In this document: positions 7,346 to 14,387 of the stretch, in pieces
Numbering within the stretch: the first letter of the stretch is position 1
Layout of the letters: the number at the start of each line of letters is the position of its first letter
Origin: Actinomycetes bacterium
GTDB lineage: Bacteria > Actinomycetota > Actinomycetes > Propionibacteriales > Propionibacteriaceae
Direction: 5' to 3'
NCBI GenBank assembly: GCA_023419175.1
Contig: JAEZYG010000018.1
Span: forward strand, 1 to 14,824
Length of the DNA stretch: 14,824 nucleotides
Program-made: the position numbers and the translations under genes
Notes under the pieces: model-generated
The model's database searches: none
What the model was told of the DNA's origin: nothing
The model's input: the letters and a program-made list of their open reading frames with translations, nothing else

Positions 7346-8554
7346 TCACTTACCTCCCGCAATCATCGCCGATCCCAAGGCGATACCTTCACCGTTCTTC
7401 TCTCTCCACCTCGCAGCACCGGCGAGCAGACCACCTACCGCATAGAGATTGACCCATACCGGGTTATTCTGCGCATCAAGCACTCTCATCTGCTCATCAA
7501 CGGCCACGCCGACACGGAAAAGAGGCTGATCATCGTAATAGGAACCATGGATGAGATCGGGAATATCGGTACCTACCAAGGGCAAGGAGAAGATGCGCTC
7601 AGAGCACACTCCGTAGGAATCGACTTCCAAGCTACCCGACTCGAAACCGCCACCGGCATAGATCACCTGATCGACCTCGATAACTTGGGTGCGTCCAGCA
7701 ACATGAACTTTCAAAGCCTTGATCGCATTGCCACGCGACTCATAGCCGGTGACCTCGGCTCCCAACATGATTGAAATGCGCAGATCGCGAGCTTTTTGAG
7801 TCAATGCCTGATTGATTCGCATTCCCACTACTCCTGGCGGGGGGAGGGGAATTTCAAAGATCGGATGACCGATTAAACGCTGGATTTCTTCCCAGGTTGC
7901 AGCTTCAAGACCCAAGATAGCGGGAAGTCCAACGGTTTCACCATCGTGAACGAGAGCTGCCACAGCAGAAGCGAAAGCGCGACGATAATCGGGGTCAGAA
8001 TCGAGACGACGAGCATAATTTACCGCAGACGAATCAGCTTCCCCTTCGCGTGCAGGCATACTGAATGAAGCTGAACGCGCCTGATAATCCCTGACCAGTT
8101 GGGTGCGGTTGAGATTGCCTGCAATGAAGCTGGGATAGAAATCCTTAAGCTCTTGAGGACCTACGATGACGACCTTTGCTCCGTCCTTCGCCACACCGGC
8201 TGCCATAGAGGTCGGATAGAGACATGTGGGGCGCAAAGCGCCGACAGCGGTGGGTAATAGGACGTTCGAATTCGCATCTCCTGCGAAGAAACCAGGCATG
8301 AGCTGCTGGATAAATTCCAAACCAGCCTTCGTGGCTTCGACACCGATAGTGGCATAGGGGCCATCGGAAGCTGCAACCGATTTCAAAGGTTCAGTAACCA
8401 ATTCTGGGTCATAGCCAAATACATCGATCGTCCCTTGTGAAAGCTGGATGCCACCGATGCCTTTGGTGATGATCGTCACATCGTGACCCGCTTGACGCAG
8501 TCTCAAAGCGCTGGCAAGGCCTGCAAGCCCTGCACCAATTACAACAGTTCTCAT
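7346..8554 (-). CDS. glpB: Anaerobic glycerol-3-phosphate dehydrogenase subunit B (flavoprotein)
   Basis: GlpB is the second flavoprotein subunit of the membrane-linked anaerobic dehydrogenase that turns glycerol-3-phosphate into dihydroxyacetone phosphate. The 402-residue protein begins with a dinucleotide-binding motif, VVIGAGLAGLASALRLRQAG (4-23), followed by a GlpB-type stretch GGIQLSQGTIDVFGY. Near the C-terminus are VIYAGGGFESGSL and YAVGGLLAG, typical of FAD-dependent reductases of this family. Its ATG overlaps the TGA of glpA as ATGA, and AAGGA lies about 7 bases upstream inside glpA, so translation is coupled. The order glpA-glpB-glpC is the classical one. Confidence 0.93.
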   Translation of the reverse strand: MRTVVIGAGLAGLASALRLRQAGHDVTIITKGIGGIQLSQGTIDVFGYDPELVTEPLKSVAASDGPYATIGVEATKAGLEFIQQLMPGFFAGDANSNVLLPTAVGALRPTCLYPTSMAAGVAKDGAKVVIVGPQELKDFYPSFIAGNLNRTQLVRDYQARSASFSMPAREGEADSSAVNYARRLDSDPDYRRAFASAVAALVHDGETVGLPAILGLEAATWEEIQRLIGHPIFEIPLPPPGVVGMRINQALTQKARDLRISIMLGAEVTGYESRGNAIKALKVHVAGRTQVIEVDQVIYAGGGFESGSLEVDSYGVCSERIFSLPLVGTDIPDLIHGSYYDDQPLFRVGVAVDEQMRVLDAQNNPVWVNLYAVGGLLAGAARWREKNGEGIALGSAMIAGGK

Positions 8555-10122
8555 AGGTGTTCCTTCTCAGCAGCGGGGAGATGTTCGATATCGAGAATTC
8601 CTTGGAAGATCCAGTTATCGAGTGAAGTCTGATGCACCTGATCTCCGTAGAGAATAGGCCACAAGCCAATCCAGCGATTCTTAAGGAAGAGACGCAACAA
8701 TTCGGTGGCTCGTTCACTATCGTGATTGCACTGTTCCATCAGACCAGCGGCACGCATCGAGCAAAAACCACCTTGGCACGGCCCCATACCCAAACGAAGC
8801 TGACGACGCAGATCGTCAAAGGAAGCTTGGGGATTTTCAGAGAGCAGATCGGTAAACATCTTGCGATTCATCAGCTCGCATTCACAGATGATCTGATCGT
8901 CTAAGCGATCGGCTTCACGCTCTTCAAGACGGTGAGTGACGTGATAGTTCTTACCGGAGGTGGAGCCTGGAACCGCTTCGGTCTCGGTACGGCATGGACG
9001 GTTCTCGCCCATCTGCTCGCACATGGCGTCGACCGTATTTTTCGCCATGAGGCGATAGGTGGTCAGCTTTCCACCTGCGATGGTGAGAAGGCCTTTAAGA
9101 CCGTCACGTGATTCGTGATCGATAATCGACATACCACGCGACATATGGCGGGTATCTGAGGCGGAGACTCGCTTATCTTTCACGAGCGGACGAGCACCAG
9201 ACCATGCGTGAACAGCACGCTGCTGACGGAATCCGGGGACGAGAACCTCTCCGGCATCGAGCATCTGCTGAACTTCCTTATACGGGATGGGCAGATGATC
9301 GGGATCGTCTTCTTTGACATCGGTAGTGCCGATGATGCACACCGTATGGACGGGGACAAGAATATCGCCGTCTGCAGGGTAGATGCATCGGTTGACCACC
9401 TGATTGACCAGACGGTGGTTCATGGCGACCATGATGCCGCGACCGGGAACAACGTCTACTTCAGGGCATCCTGCCAACTGAGCGATCTGACCTGACCACG
9501 GTCCGCCCGCATTCAAGATGAACTGGCAGTCGATCTGCAATTCTTCGCCGCTCTTACGATCGACAGCGATCAGACCAAGAACTTTTTCACCATCGCGCAA
9601 AATCTTCGTGACTTTGTGATAGCTCAGAATCTGGGCACCGTATTCCATAGCCGAATGGGCAGCTCCCCAGATCATCTGCCAACCGTCGACGGTTCCGTCC
9701 TGGACGGCGAAAGCTCGCTGGATACGCGGATTGAGGCGCGGTTCACGTCGTAAGGCTTCGGCAACGCTGATCTCTTCAACAGGGACGCGGGTTTCGCGCG
9801 CTCCACGAGCGAAATCATCGGAGAATTCGTAGGGATCGTCAGGACCTACGACGAATAGACCACCTGTACGCTCCACTGCATCGGCATGAATACGAGAGAT
9901 GATCTCATTTTCTTCTGCGCATTCTGTTGCCGAATGGGGATCTGAGACCACGTAGCGTCCGCCTGAGTGGAGAAGACCGTGATAACGACCCGTTGTACCT
10001 TGACCGAGATCAGCTCGATCAAGCAGGATCGTGCGCCATCCGCGCATCGCGACGTCGCGCACAATGCCGGTTCCTGTCGCTCCACCACCTATGACGACAA
10101 CGTCGGTTTCTAGCCTTTTCAC
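8551..10122 (-). CDS. glpA: Anaerobic glycerol-3-phosphate dehydrogenase subunit A (catalytic, FAD)
   Basis: GlpA is the catalytic subunit oxidising sn-glycerol-3-phosphate to dihydroxyacetone phosphate during anaerobic growth. The 523-residue protein starts with DVVVIGGGATGTG (7-19, FAD binding) and GTTGRYHGLLHSGGRYV (42-58). IAGGKLTTYRLMA (358-370) is the conserved late DAO-domain motif. A C-terminal BFD-like [2Fe-2S] domain has C413 and C415 (ICECE) and C449 and C454 (GPCQGGFC). This domain and the glpB-glpC neighbours separate it from the aerobic enzyme GlpD. The start is a GTG at 10122 with GGAAGG 7 bases upstream. It heads the operon; the upstream gap has several symmetric elements that may be operators. 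Confidence 0.95.
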   Translation of the reverse strand: MKRLETDVVVIGGGATGTGIVRDVAMRGWRTILLDRADLGQGTTGRYHGLLHSGGRYVVSDPHSATECAEENEIISRIHADAVERTGGLFVVGPDDPYEFSDDFARGARETRVPVEEISVAEALRREPRLNPRIQRAFAVQDGTVDGWQMIWGAAHSAMEYGAQILSYHKVTKILRDGEKVLGLIAVDRKSGEELQIDCQFILNAGGPWSGQIAQLAGCPEVDVVPGRGIMVAMNHRLVNQVVNRCIYPADGDILVPVHTVCIIGTTDVKEDDPDHLPIPYKEVQQMLDAGEVLVPGFRQQRAVHAWSGARPLVKDKRVSASDTRHMSRGMSIIDHESRDGLKGLLTIAGGKLTTYRLMAKNTVDAMCEQMGENRPCRTETEAVPGSTSGKNYHVTHRLEEREADRLDDQIICECELMNRKMFTDLLSENPQASFDDLRRQLRLGMGPCQGGFCSMRAAGLMEQCNHDSERATELLRLFLKNRWIGLWPILYGDQVHQTSLDNWIFQGILDIEHLPAAEKEHL

Positions 10123-10210
10123 TATTTCACCTTCCGCGCCTTTGCTAACTTTTGCAATTCACCCCTTAGCGTAAAACTTTCCGACCATAATTGCCGACAT
10201 GGATATGCCG

Positions 10211-10238
10211 TTTTGACAGACGTGCACGTGCGTCAAAA
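10211..10238. promoter_or_regulatory. 28-base near-perfect palindrome upstream of glpA, candidate operator
   Basis: Outer arms TTTTGAC (10211-10217) and GTCAAAA (10232-10238) share a centre with the inner palindrome ACGTGCACGT (10220-10229). Only two positions per side break the symmetry, so 24 of 28 bases match. It lies about 90 bases before the glpA start. The size and symmetry fit a dimeric or tetrameric repressor or activator site; I do not recognise the consensus of a named regulator. Confidence 0.55.
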
Positions 10239-10278
10239 GCAATGAACTTTTATTCATCTCACCTAAGAGATGATCTTT

Positions 10279-10324
10279 CTTATAAGGGTATCCTTATTTC
10301 ACATAAGGGGGATCCTTACTTATG
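10279..10324. promoter_or_regulatory. Cluster of alternating ATAAG/CTTAT half-sites upstream of glpA
   Basis: ATAAGG (10282-10287) faces CCTTAT (10292-10297), and ATAAGG (10303-10308) faces CCTTA (10314-10318), with another CTTATG at 10319-10324. The two dyads start 21 bases apart, two helical turns. On the minus strand TATAAG (10284-10279) is a five-of-six -10 match inside the cluster, with a poor -35 (TTATGT) 16 bases before it. This could be the glp promoter with overlapping operators. Confidence 0.4.
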
Positions 10325-10462
10325 AAACATATTTCTTTTCTAATTGATCCCTCCTTCTTCGCAACCCTCGCCCACTCCCCTTAGCCAAACGCAAAAGGCT
10401 AACACCCTAGAATTTAAGCCTTCCATCGGAGAATAGGAGAGGATAAGAACTGGCAGGAAACA

Positions 10463-10564
10463 ATGAACAGCAACGTTTTACCGCTACCCCCAGCGTTAAT
10501 AAAAATGAATAAAGAGGAGAACTTTTATCGTTCAAAGAAAAATTTGACAATATTATTGAAGTGA
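10463..10564 (+). CDS. Possible 33-residue small open frame, doubtful
   Basis: An ATG at 10463, preceded by AGGA about 5 bases upstream, opens 33 codons ending in TGA. The peptide begins MNSNVLPLPPALIKM and is otherwise lysine- and asparagine-rich with a hydrophobic end (LTILLK). The binding site is the only positive sign. It may be chance in AT-rich DNA or a leader peptide. No promoter or homologue is known to me. Confidence 0.15.
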   Translation: MNSNVLPLPPALIKMNKEENFYRSKKNLTILLK

Positions 10565-10664
10565 TCTCGCAAACTCTCCAGAAAATCTATATTTTATTTA
10601 TTTAAAACTTTTAAGAGTTTATTTCCTTTCCTCAATCTCCAATTTACTAGCGCTTTTTAAAGAG

Positions 10665-10684
10665 CAAGCGGTCAAATCCGCTTG
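10665..10684. repeat. 7-bp inverted repeat upstream of cbiC
   Basis: CAAGCGG (10665-10671) and CCGCTTG (10678-10684) are perfect inverted arms with a 6-base loop, GC-rich against an AT-rich background. No T run follows on either strand. It ends 90 bases before the cbiC -10 box, so an upstream protein site is possible. Confidence 0.35.
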
Positions 10685-10743
10685 GATACTTCGAATAGAA
10701 ATTATATTCTTAAGCCCTCACATCAATAGCATCTTAAAGAATT

Positions 10744-10779
10744 AGAGAAGCTTTAGGTTTCTTGCCTTCTCTCTATAAT
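10744..10779 (+). promoter_or_regulatory. cbiC promoter (-10 box) with adjoining inverted repeat
   Basis: TATAAT at 10774-10779 is a perfect -10 box, 43 bases before the cbiC ATG. The -35 region (CTTTAG/TTTAGG near 10751-10757) is poor, which suggests activator help. AGAGAAG (10744-10750) and CTTCTCT (10766-10772) are perfect inverted arms 15 bases apart and fill the -35 to -10 space, so a bound regulator would overlap the promoter. Confidence 0.6.
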
Positions 10780-10822
10780 GGTGGATGTTATCGATCTGCA
10801 TGACCGACGAGAGAAGGACACG

Positions 10823-11491
10823 ATGGCTGACTACGATTACATCAAGACGGGTAGCGATATCTATCAGCGCTCTTTTGAGATCATTCGTCAAGAAGCAAAT
10901 CTTGACCGCTTCCCCGATGATATAGAACCGGCGGTCGTCCGGGTCGTCCACGCAGCAGCAGATCCTGCCATTGCAGACCTCGTTGCTTTTACCCCTCATG
11001 TTGCTCAGGCCACCCGTAAAGCCCTTCAAGACGGACGTCCGATTCTATGCGATTCCTCAATGGTCGCCACTGGAATCATCCGCTCTCGCCTGCCGCAGGA
11101 TAATGAGATTATCTGCCATATCAAGGATCCAAGACTTGCCGATCTGGCAGCCTCGCGTCAGATGACCAAAACGGCAGCAGCTGTGGATCTATGGCATGAA
11201 TCAGGCCTGCTTGATGGAGCCATCATCGCCATCGGCAACGCTCCCACTTCCCTATTCCGTTTACTGGAATTGCTGGATACCGTCGATGCTCGCCCAGCTG
11301 CAGTGATAGGAATTCCTGTCGGCTTTGTCGGAGCTGCGGAATCAAAAGATGCCTTGATAAACAATTCTCACGAATTGGAATATTTCACCGTCCAAGGACG
11401 TCGAGGGGGATCGGCGATGACAGTAGCTGCTATTAACGCGATGGCAAGCGCTGCCGAGACGACCAATATCCATAGCGATACTCGCCACTGA
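10823..11491 (+). CDS. cbiC: Cobalt-precorrin-8 methylmutase
   Basis: CbiC moves the methyl group from C11 to C12 of the corrin ring, giving cobyrinic acid, a late step of ring synthesis. The protein has 222 residues. The catalytic histidine is H43 in RVVHAAADP, matching the H43 numbering I recall for CobH. Other family stretches are PILCDSSMVATGI and ESGLLDGAIIAIGNAPTS, and a late GIPVGFVGAAESK. The frame runs back to an ATG at 10778, but that codon overlaps the -10 box. The ATG at 10823 has GAAGGA 4 bases upstream and gives the correct H43. The cbiD gene starts 2 bases after the stop. Whether the substrate carries cobalt cannot be read from CbiC alone; cbiD next door points to the anaerobic, early-cobalt route. 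Confidence 0.95.
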   Translation: MADYDYIKTGSDIYQRSFEIIRQEANLDRFPDDIEPAVVRVVHAAADPAIADLVAFTPHVAQATRKALQDGRPILCDSSMVATGIIRSRLPQDNEIICHIKDPRLADLAASRQMTKTAAAVDLWHESGLLDGAIIAIGNAPTSLFRLLELLDTVDARPAAVIGIPVGFVGAAESKDALINNSHELEYFTVQGRRGGSAMTVAAINAMASAAETTNIHSDTRH

Positions 11492-11493
11492 TT

Positions 11494-12708
11494 ATGGATA
11501 CTCAAGATCCCACTCGTGACGCTCCTCCAGGACCTGGAAATGATGCCGCTCTAGCGGCTCAAGGAGCTGAGGCTTTGCGTCCACGTAAGAAAGGCAGAGC
11601 CTCTCAGCTCGAATCTTCCCAGCTACGTCCAGGGTGGACAACGGGAGCATGTGCTGCCGCTGCCGCCTCTGCCGCATGGACAGCTCTCCTTAGCGGTGAA
11701 GAGAGTCCCGATCCAATCAAGATCGATTTACCCCATGGGCGTCATGTCGGCTTCGCGTTGACATGTTCGTCACGCGATGAGGATGGATCTGTGACGGTAG
11801 GGGTCACCAAAGATGCTGGAGATGATCCAGATGTAACTCACCTCGCTCTCATCCGCGCACGACTACGCCCTCTTGCCTCAGGAAGCGGAATCGTCTTTCG
11901 CGCCGGACAAGGAGTGGGAACTGTTACCTTGCCAGGTCTTCCTCTCGATATCGGACAGCCCGCTATCAATCCGATGCCACGAGAATATATCTCGTCCAAC
12001 CTGGAGCAGATCTCCACTCGTTTCGGACGCAATTCCACCGATGTCGAGGTGGAAATCTCTGTAGATAATGGGGAAAAAATTGCGGAAAAAACGTGGAATC
12101 CTCGTATCGGAATTCTCGGTGGGCTTTCCATTTTAGGAACGACAGGAGTTGTCGTCCCCTATTCTTGTTCTGCTTGGATCGCCTCAATTCATCGTGGCAT
12201 CGATGTAGCTGTGGCTACCGGACATCATCATGCGGCCGCCTGCACGGGGTCTACTTCGGAACGCGTCGCCGAAGAGCTCCATCCTGGAATCGAATTACTC
12301 GATATGGGAGATTTCGCTGGCGCCGTTTTGAAATATCTGCGCAAGAAACCGATCGAGCGTTTAACCATCGTCGGCGGTGTAGCAAAAATTTCCAAATTGG
12401 CAGCTGGATATCTTGATCTCCACTCCCATAGAACGCAAATCCAGCCAGACCATCTGGCGAATCTAGTGCTTGAAGCTGGAGGTTGCGAAGAATTAGCGGA
12501 TTCCCTACGCGAGGTCTCCACTGTCGCACATGCCGTCACGCTATCGAAAGAAAACGGAATCGATCTTCCTCAACTCATCGCTACAGCTGCCGCTCAAGAA
12601 TCTATGAATGTCTTAGAGGGCGCTCCAGTCAGTGTTGATGTTGTCGTCATCGATCGGGCTGGCACCATATTGGCAACCAGCCCAATCCTTCATCCTCACT
12701 CGCCGTGA
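11494..12708 (+). CDS. cbiD: Cobalt-precorrin-5B C1-methyltransferase
   Basis: CbiD methylates C1 of the corrin ring with SAM, a step specific to the anaerobic B12 route. The 404-residue frame has the family opening RPGWTTGACAAAAAS (46-60), a middle INPMPREYI, then GGLSILGTTGVVVPYS (about 209-224) and VATGHHHA. The ATG at 11494 is only two bases after the cbiC stop and lacks a clear ribosome binding site. It gives about 44 unusual N-terminal residues rich in Pro, Ala and charged groups. A TTG at 11575 (codon 28) with AAGGAG 8 bases upstream is a real alternative and would give a more typical N-terminus. The 3' end overlaps the convergent ribH gene by 13 bases. Confidence 0.92.
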   Translation: MDTQDPTRDAPPGPGNDAALAAQGAEALRPRKKGRASQLESSQLRPGWTTGACAAAAASAAWTALLSGEESPDPIKIDLPHGRHVGFALTCSSRDEDGSVTVGVTKDAGDDPDVTHLALIRARLRPLASGSGIVFRAGQGVGTVTLPGLPLDIGQPAINPMPREYISSNLEQISTRFGRNSTDVEVEISVDNGEKIAEKTWNPRIGILGGLSILGTTGVVVPYSCSAWIASIHRGIDVAVATGHHHAAACTGSTSERVAEELHPGIELLDMGDFAGAVLKYLRKKPIERLTIVGGVAKISKLAAGYLDLHSHRTQIQPDHLANLVLEAGGCEELADSLREVSTVAHAVTLSKENGIDLPQLIATAAAQESMNVLEGAPVSVDVVVIDRAGTILATSPILHPHSP

Positions 12709-12712
12709 GGAT
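12692..12712. terminator. Hairpin carrying both convergent stop codons (cbiD and ribH)
   Basis: ATCCTCAC (12692-12699) pairs perfectly with GTGAGGAT (12705-12712) over a 5-base loop. The TGA of cbiD (12706-12708) and that of ribH (12698-12696) lie at mirror positions in the two arms. Neither side has a T run, so it is not a classical terminator. It may slow or stop transcription in both directions or protect 3' ends. Confidence 0.35.
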
Positions 12713-13172
12713 TGAGCTGACGCATAAGGCCGATCATCTCCAAAGCGCCCATAGCGCATTCATAGCCCTTATTGCCAGCCTTTGTACCGGCTCTTTCGAT
12801 TGCCTGTTCAATATTCTCAGTCGTCAAGATGCCGAACATGATCGGAATTCCACTGCTCAAAGAGACAGAGGCAATCCCCTTTGCAGCTTCATTGCATACA
12901 TAGTCGTAGTGGCTGGTCGCACCACGAATGACCGTCCCCAGGCAGATAATGGCATCGTAGTGCGATGACTGAGCCATCTGGGAGGCGATAAGAGGAATTT
13001 CGAAAGCTCCTGGCACCCAAGCAAGATCGATATTTTCATCACGAATTTCGTGACGGCGCAATGCATCAAGAGCTCCGTCTAAAAGCTTACTATTGATAAA
13101 TTCATTAAACCGGGAGATAACAATTCCTATTCTGGCATTAGTAGAGGTAAAATGCCCTTCATAAACCTTCAT
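12696..13172 (-). CDS. ribH: 6,7-dimethyl-8-ribityllumazine synthase
   Basis: RibH condenses 5-amino-6-ribitylamino-uracil with 3,4-dihydroxy-2-butanone 4-phosphate, the penultimate step of riboflavin synthesis, usually as a 60-mer shell. Family motifs are ISRFNEFI (near 20), WVPGAFEIPL (near 53), LGTVIRGATSHYDYVCNEAAKG with the catalytic histidine in SHYD, FGILTTENIEQA and AGTKAGNKG. Two ATG codons are adjacent (13175 and 13172). The second is chosen because AAGGA lies 6 bases upstream and the protein then opens like other RibH sequences (MKVYEGHF). Its A is shared with the TGA of ribBA (TGATG), so translation is coupled. It is the last gene of the rib operon. Confidence 0.96.
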   Translation of the reverse strand: MKVYEGHFTSTNARIGIVISRFNEFINSKLLDGALDALRRHEIRDENIDLAWVPGAFEIPLIASQMAQSSHYDAIICLGTVIRGATSHYDYVCNEAAKGIASVSLSSGIPIMFGILTTENIEQAIERAGTKAGNKGYECAMGALEMIGLMRQLNPHGE

Positions 13173-14380
13173 CATTCTTCCTTTCCATATCCGAGCAAAT
13201 GCCCCATTCTCTCCTGCTTTACTTTTAAATAAAAATCATCATGTTCATTAGACTCAATCACCAGAGGGACTCGCTGATTGATCCTCATTCCATATTCTTC
13301 TAACTGATATATCTTATCGGGATTATTCGTCAATAAATCGATGGATTTTACATTGAGCATCTGCAAGATCTGAGCCCCAATATAATATTCTCGCTCATCT
13401 CCTCCGAACCCTAGAGCAAGATTGGCGTCTAGAGTGTCCATTCCCTGTTCTTGTAATTCATATGCGCGCAATTTATTTATCAGACCTATACCTCTACCTT
13501 CTTGACGCAGATAGAGAATAATTCCCCGTCCTTTCTCAGCGATAAGACGTAAGGCAGCCTCTAACTGCTCGCCACAATCGCATCGCTGAGATCTAAAAAC
13601 GTCTCCGGTTAAACATTCAGAATGAACTCTGCACAAGATGTCTTGTCCATCACTGATCTCCCCTTTTACCAAAGCGAGATGCTCGTCTCCATTGATCCGA
13701 TTGACGAAGCCATGCAAGGTGAAATCTCCATAAGCAGTGGGGAGTTTCACCGATGTCTCGTGAGAGACAAGACGATCGTAAACCTTACGATAATCCTGGA
13801 GCTCAGCGATTGAGATCATGGTCAGCTCATGACGATGAGCAAATAAGAGCAAGGATTCATTGCGCATCATTTGTCCGTCGTCGTCCATGATTTCACAACA
13901 CAATCCAACAGGCTCCAATCCCGCCAGACGACATAGATCTACGGTAGCTTCGGTATGCCCTGGGCGAACTAAAACCCCGCCATTTTTCGCGATTAAAGGG
14001 AAAAGATGTCCGGGACGACGGAAATCCTCAGCAGATGAATTCTCATCGAGAATACGCTGCACGGTAAGAGATCTTTCAAAGGCAGAAATCCCCGTTCTCG
14101 TATCGACATGATCGATCGAAATACTAAATGCTGTCTGGTGGAGATCATCATTGACCGATACCATCGGATGAAGATTAAAACGTTTCGCATAGGATTCATC
14201 ACATGGCATACAGATAAGACCTTTGCCATAGGTTGCCATCATATTAATATTTTCAGGAGTTGCATATCGACCTGCACAGATCAGATCCCCTTCATTTTCT
14301 CTTTCTTCATCATCAATGACGAGAATTAATCGTCCAGCTTTCAGATCTTCAAGAGCACGTATAACATTTTTATGAGACAT
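13172..14380 (-). CDS. ribBA: Bifunctional DHBP synthase / GTP cyclohydrolase II
   Basis: RibBA supplies both riboflavin precursors. The N-terminal half makes 3,4-dihydroxy-2-butanone 4-phosphate from ribulose 5-phosphate; the C-terminal half opens GTP to the diaminopyrimidine. The protein has 402 residues. The DHBP synthase acidic loop is DDEERENEGD (23-32), with RPGHTEATVDL (139-149). GTP cyclohydrolase II has RVHSECLTGD with C256, then C267 and C269 in RCDCG as zinc ligands, LRQEGRGIGL (291-300) and TNNPDK (351-356). Both domains look intact. The frame extends to 14440 inside ribE, but the ATG at 14380 has AGGAG 4-5 bases upstream, right after the ribE stop. Confidence 0.96.
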   Translation of the reverse strand: MSHKNVIRALEDLKAGRLILVIDDEERENEGDLICAGRYATPENINMMATYGKGLICMPCDESYAKRFNLHPMVSVNDDLHQTAFSISIDHVDTRTGISAFERSLTVQRILDENSSAEDFRRPGHLFPLIAKNGGVLVRPGHTEATVDLCRLAGLEPVGLCCEIMDDDGQMMRNESLLLFAHRHELTMISIAELQDYRKVYDRLVSHETSVKLPTAYGDFTLHGFVNRINGDEHLALVKGEISDGQDILCRVHSECLTGDVFRSQRCDCGEQLEAALRLIAEKGRGIILYLRQEGRGIGLINKLRAYELQEQGMDTLDANLALGFGGDEREYYIGAQILQMLNVKSIDLLTNNPDKIYQLEEYGMRINQRVPLVIESNEHDDFYLKVKQERMGHLLGYGKEE

Positions 14381-14387
14381 TTTTCTC

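Larger units (their letters stand above)
10123..10822. other. Long AT-rich divergent gap between glpA and cbiC, rich in dyad symmetry
   Basis: These 700 bases must hold the promoters of the glp operon (minus) and of cbiC-cbiD (plus). No convincing gene is present; the best small frame is a 33-codon one at 10463. I see no cobalamin riboswitch elements (no GGTG core or B12 box). Present are a 28-base near-palindrome (10211-10238), a cluster of ATAAG/CTTAT half-sites (10279-10324), TTAGCC/GGCTAA arms (10381-10402), an AT-rich dyad (10605-10620), a 7-bp hairpin (10665-10684) and an inverted repeat at the cbiC promoter (10744-10772). The part from about 10490 to 10780 is especially AT-rich. Confidence 0.6.

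Noticed and set aside
10211..10238. TTGACA within the palindrome as a plus-strand -35 box
   Set aside because: No acceptable -10 box lies 16-18 bases downstream, so the match is better explained by the palindrome.
10123..10822. Cobalamin riboswitch before cbiC
   Set aside because: No conserved core or B12 box was found on either strand, and the leader from the TATAAT promoter is only about 36 bases.
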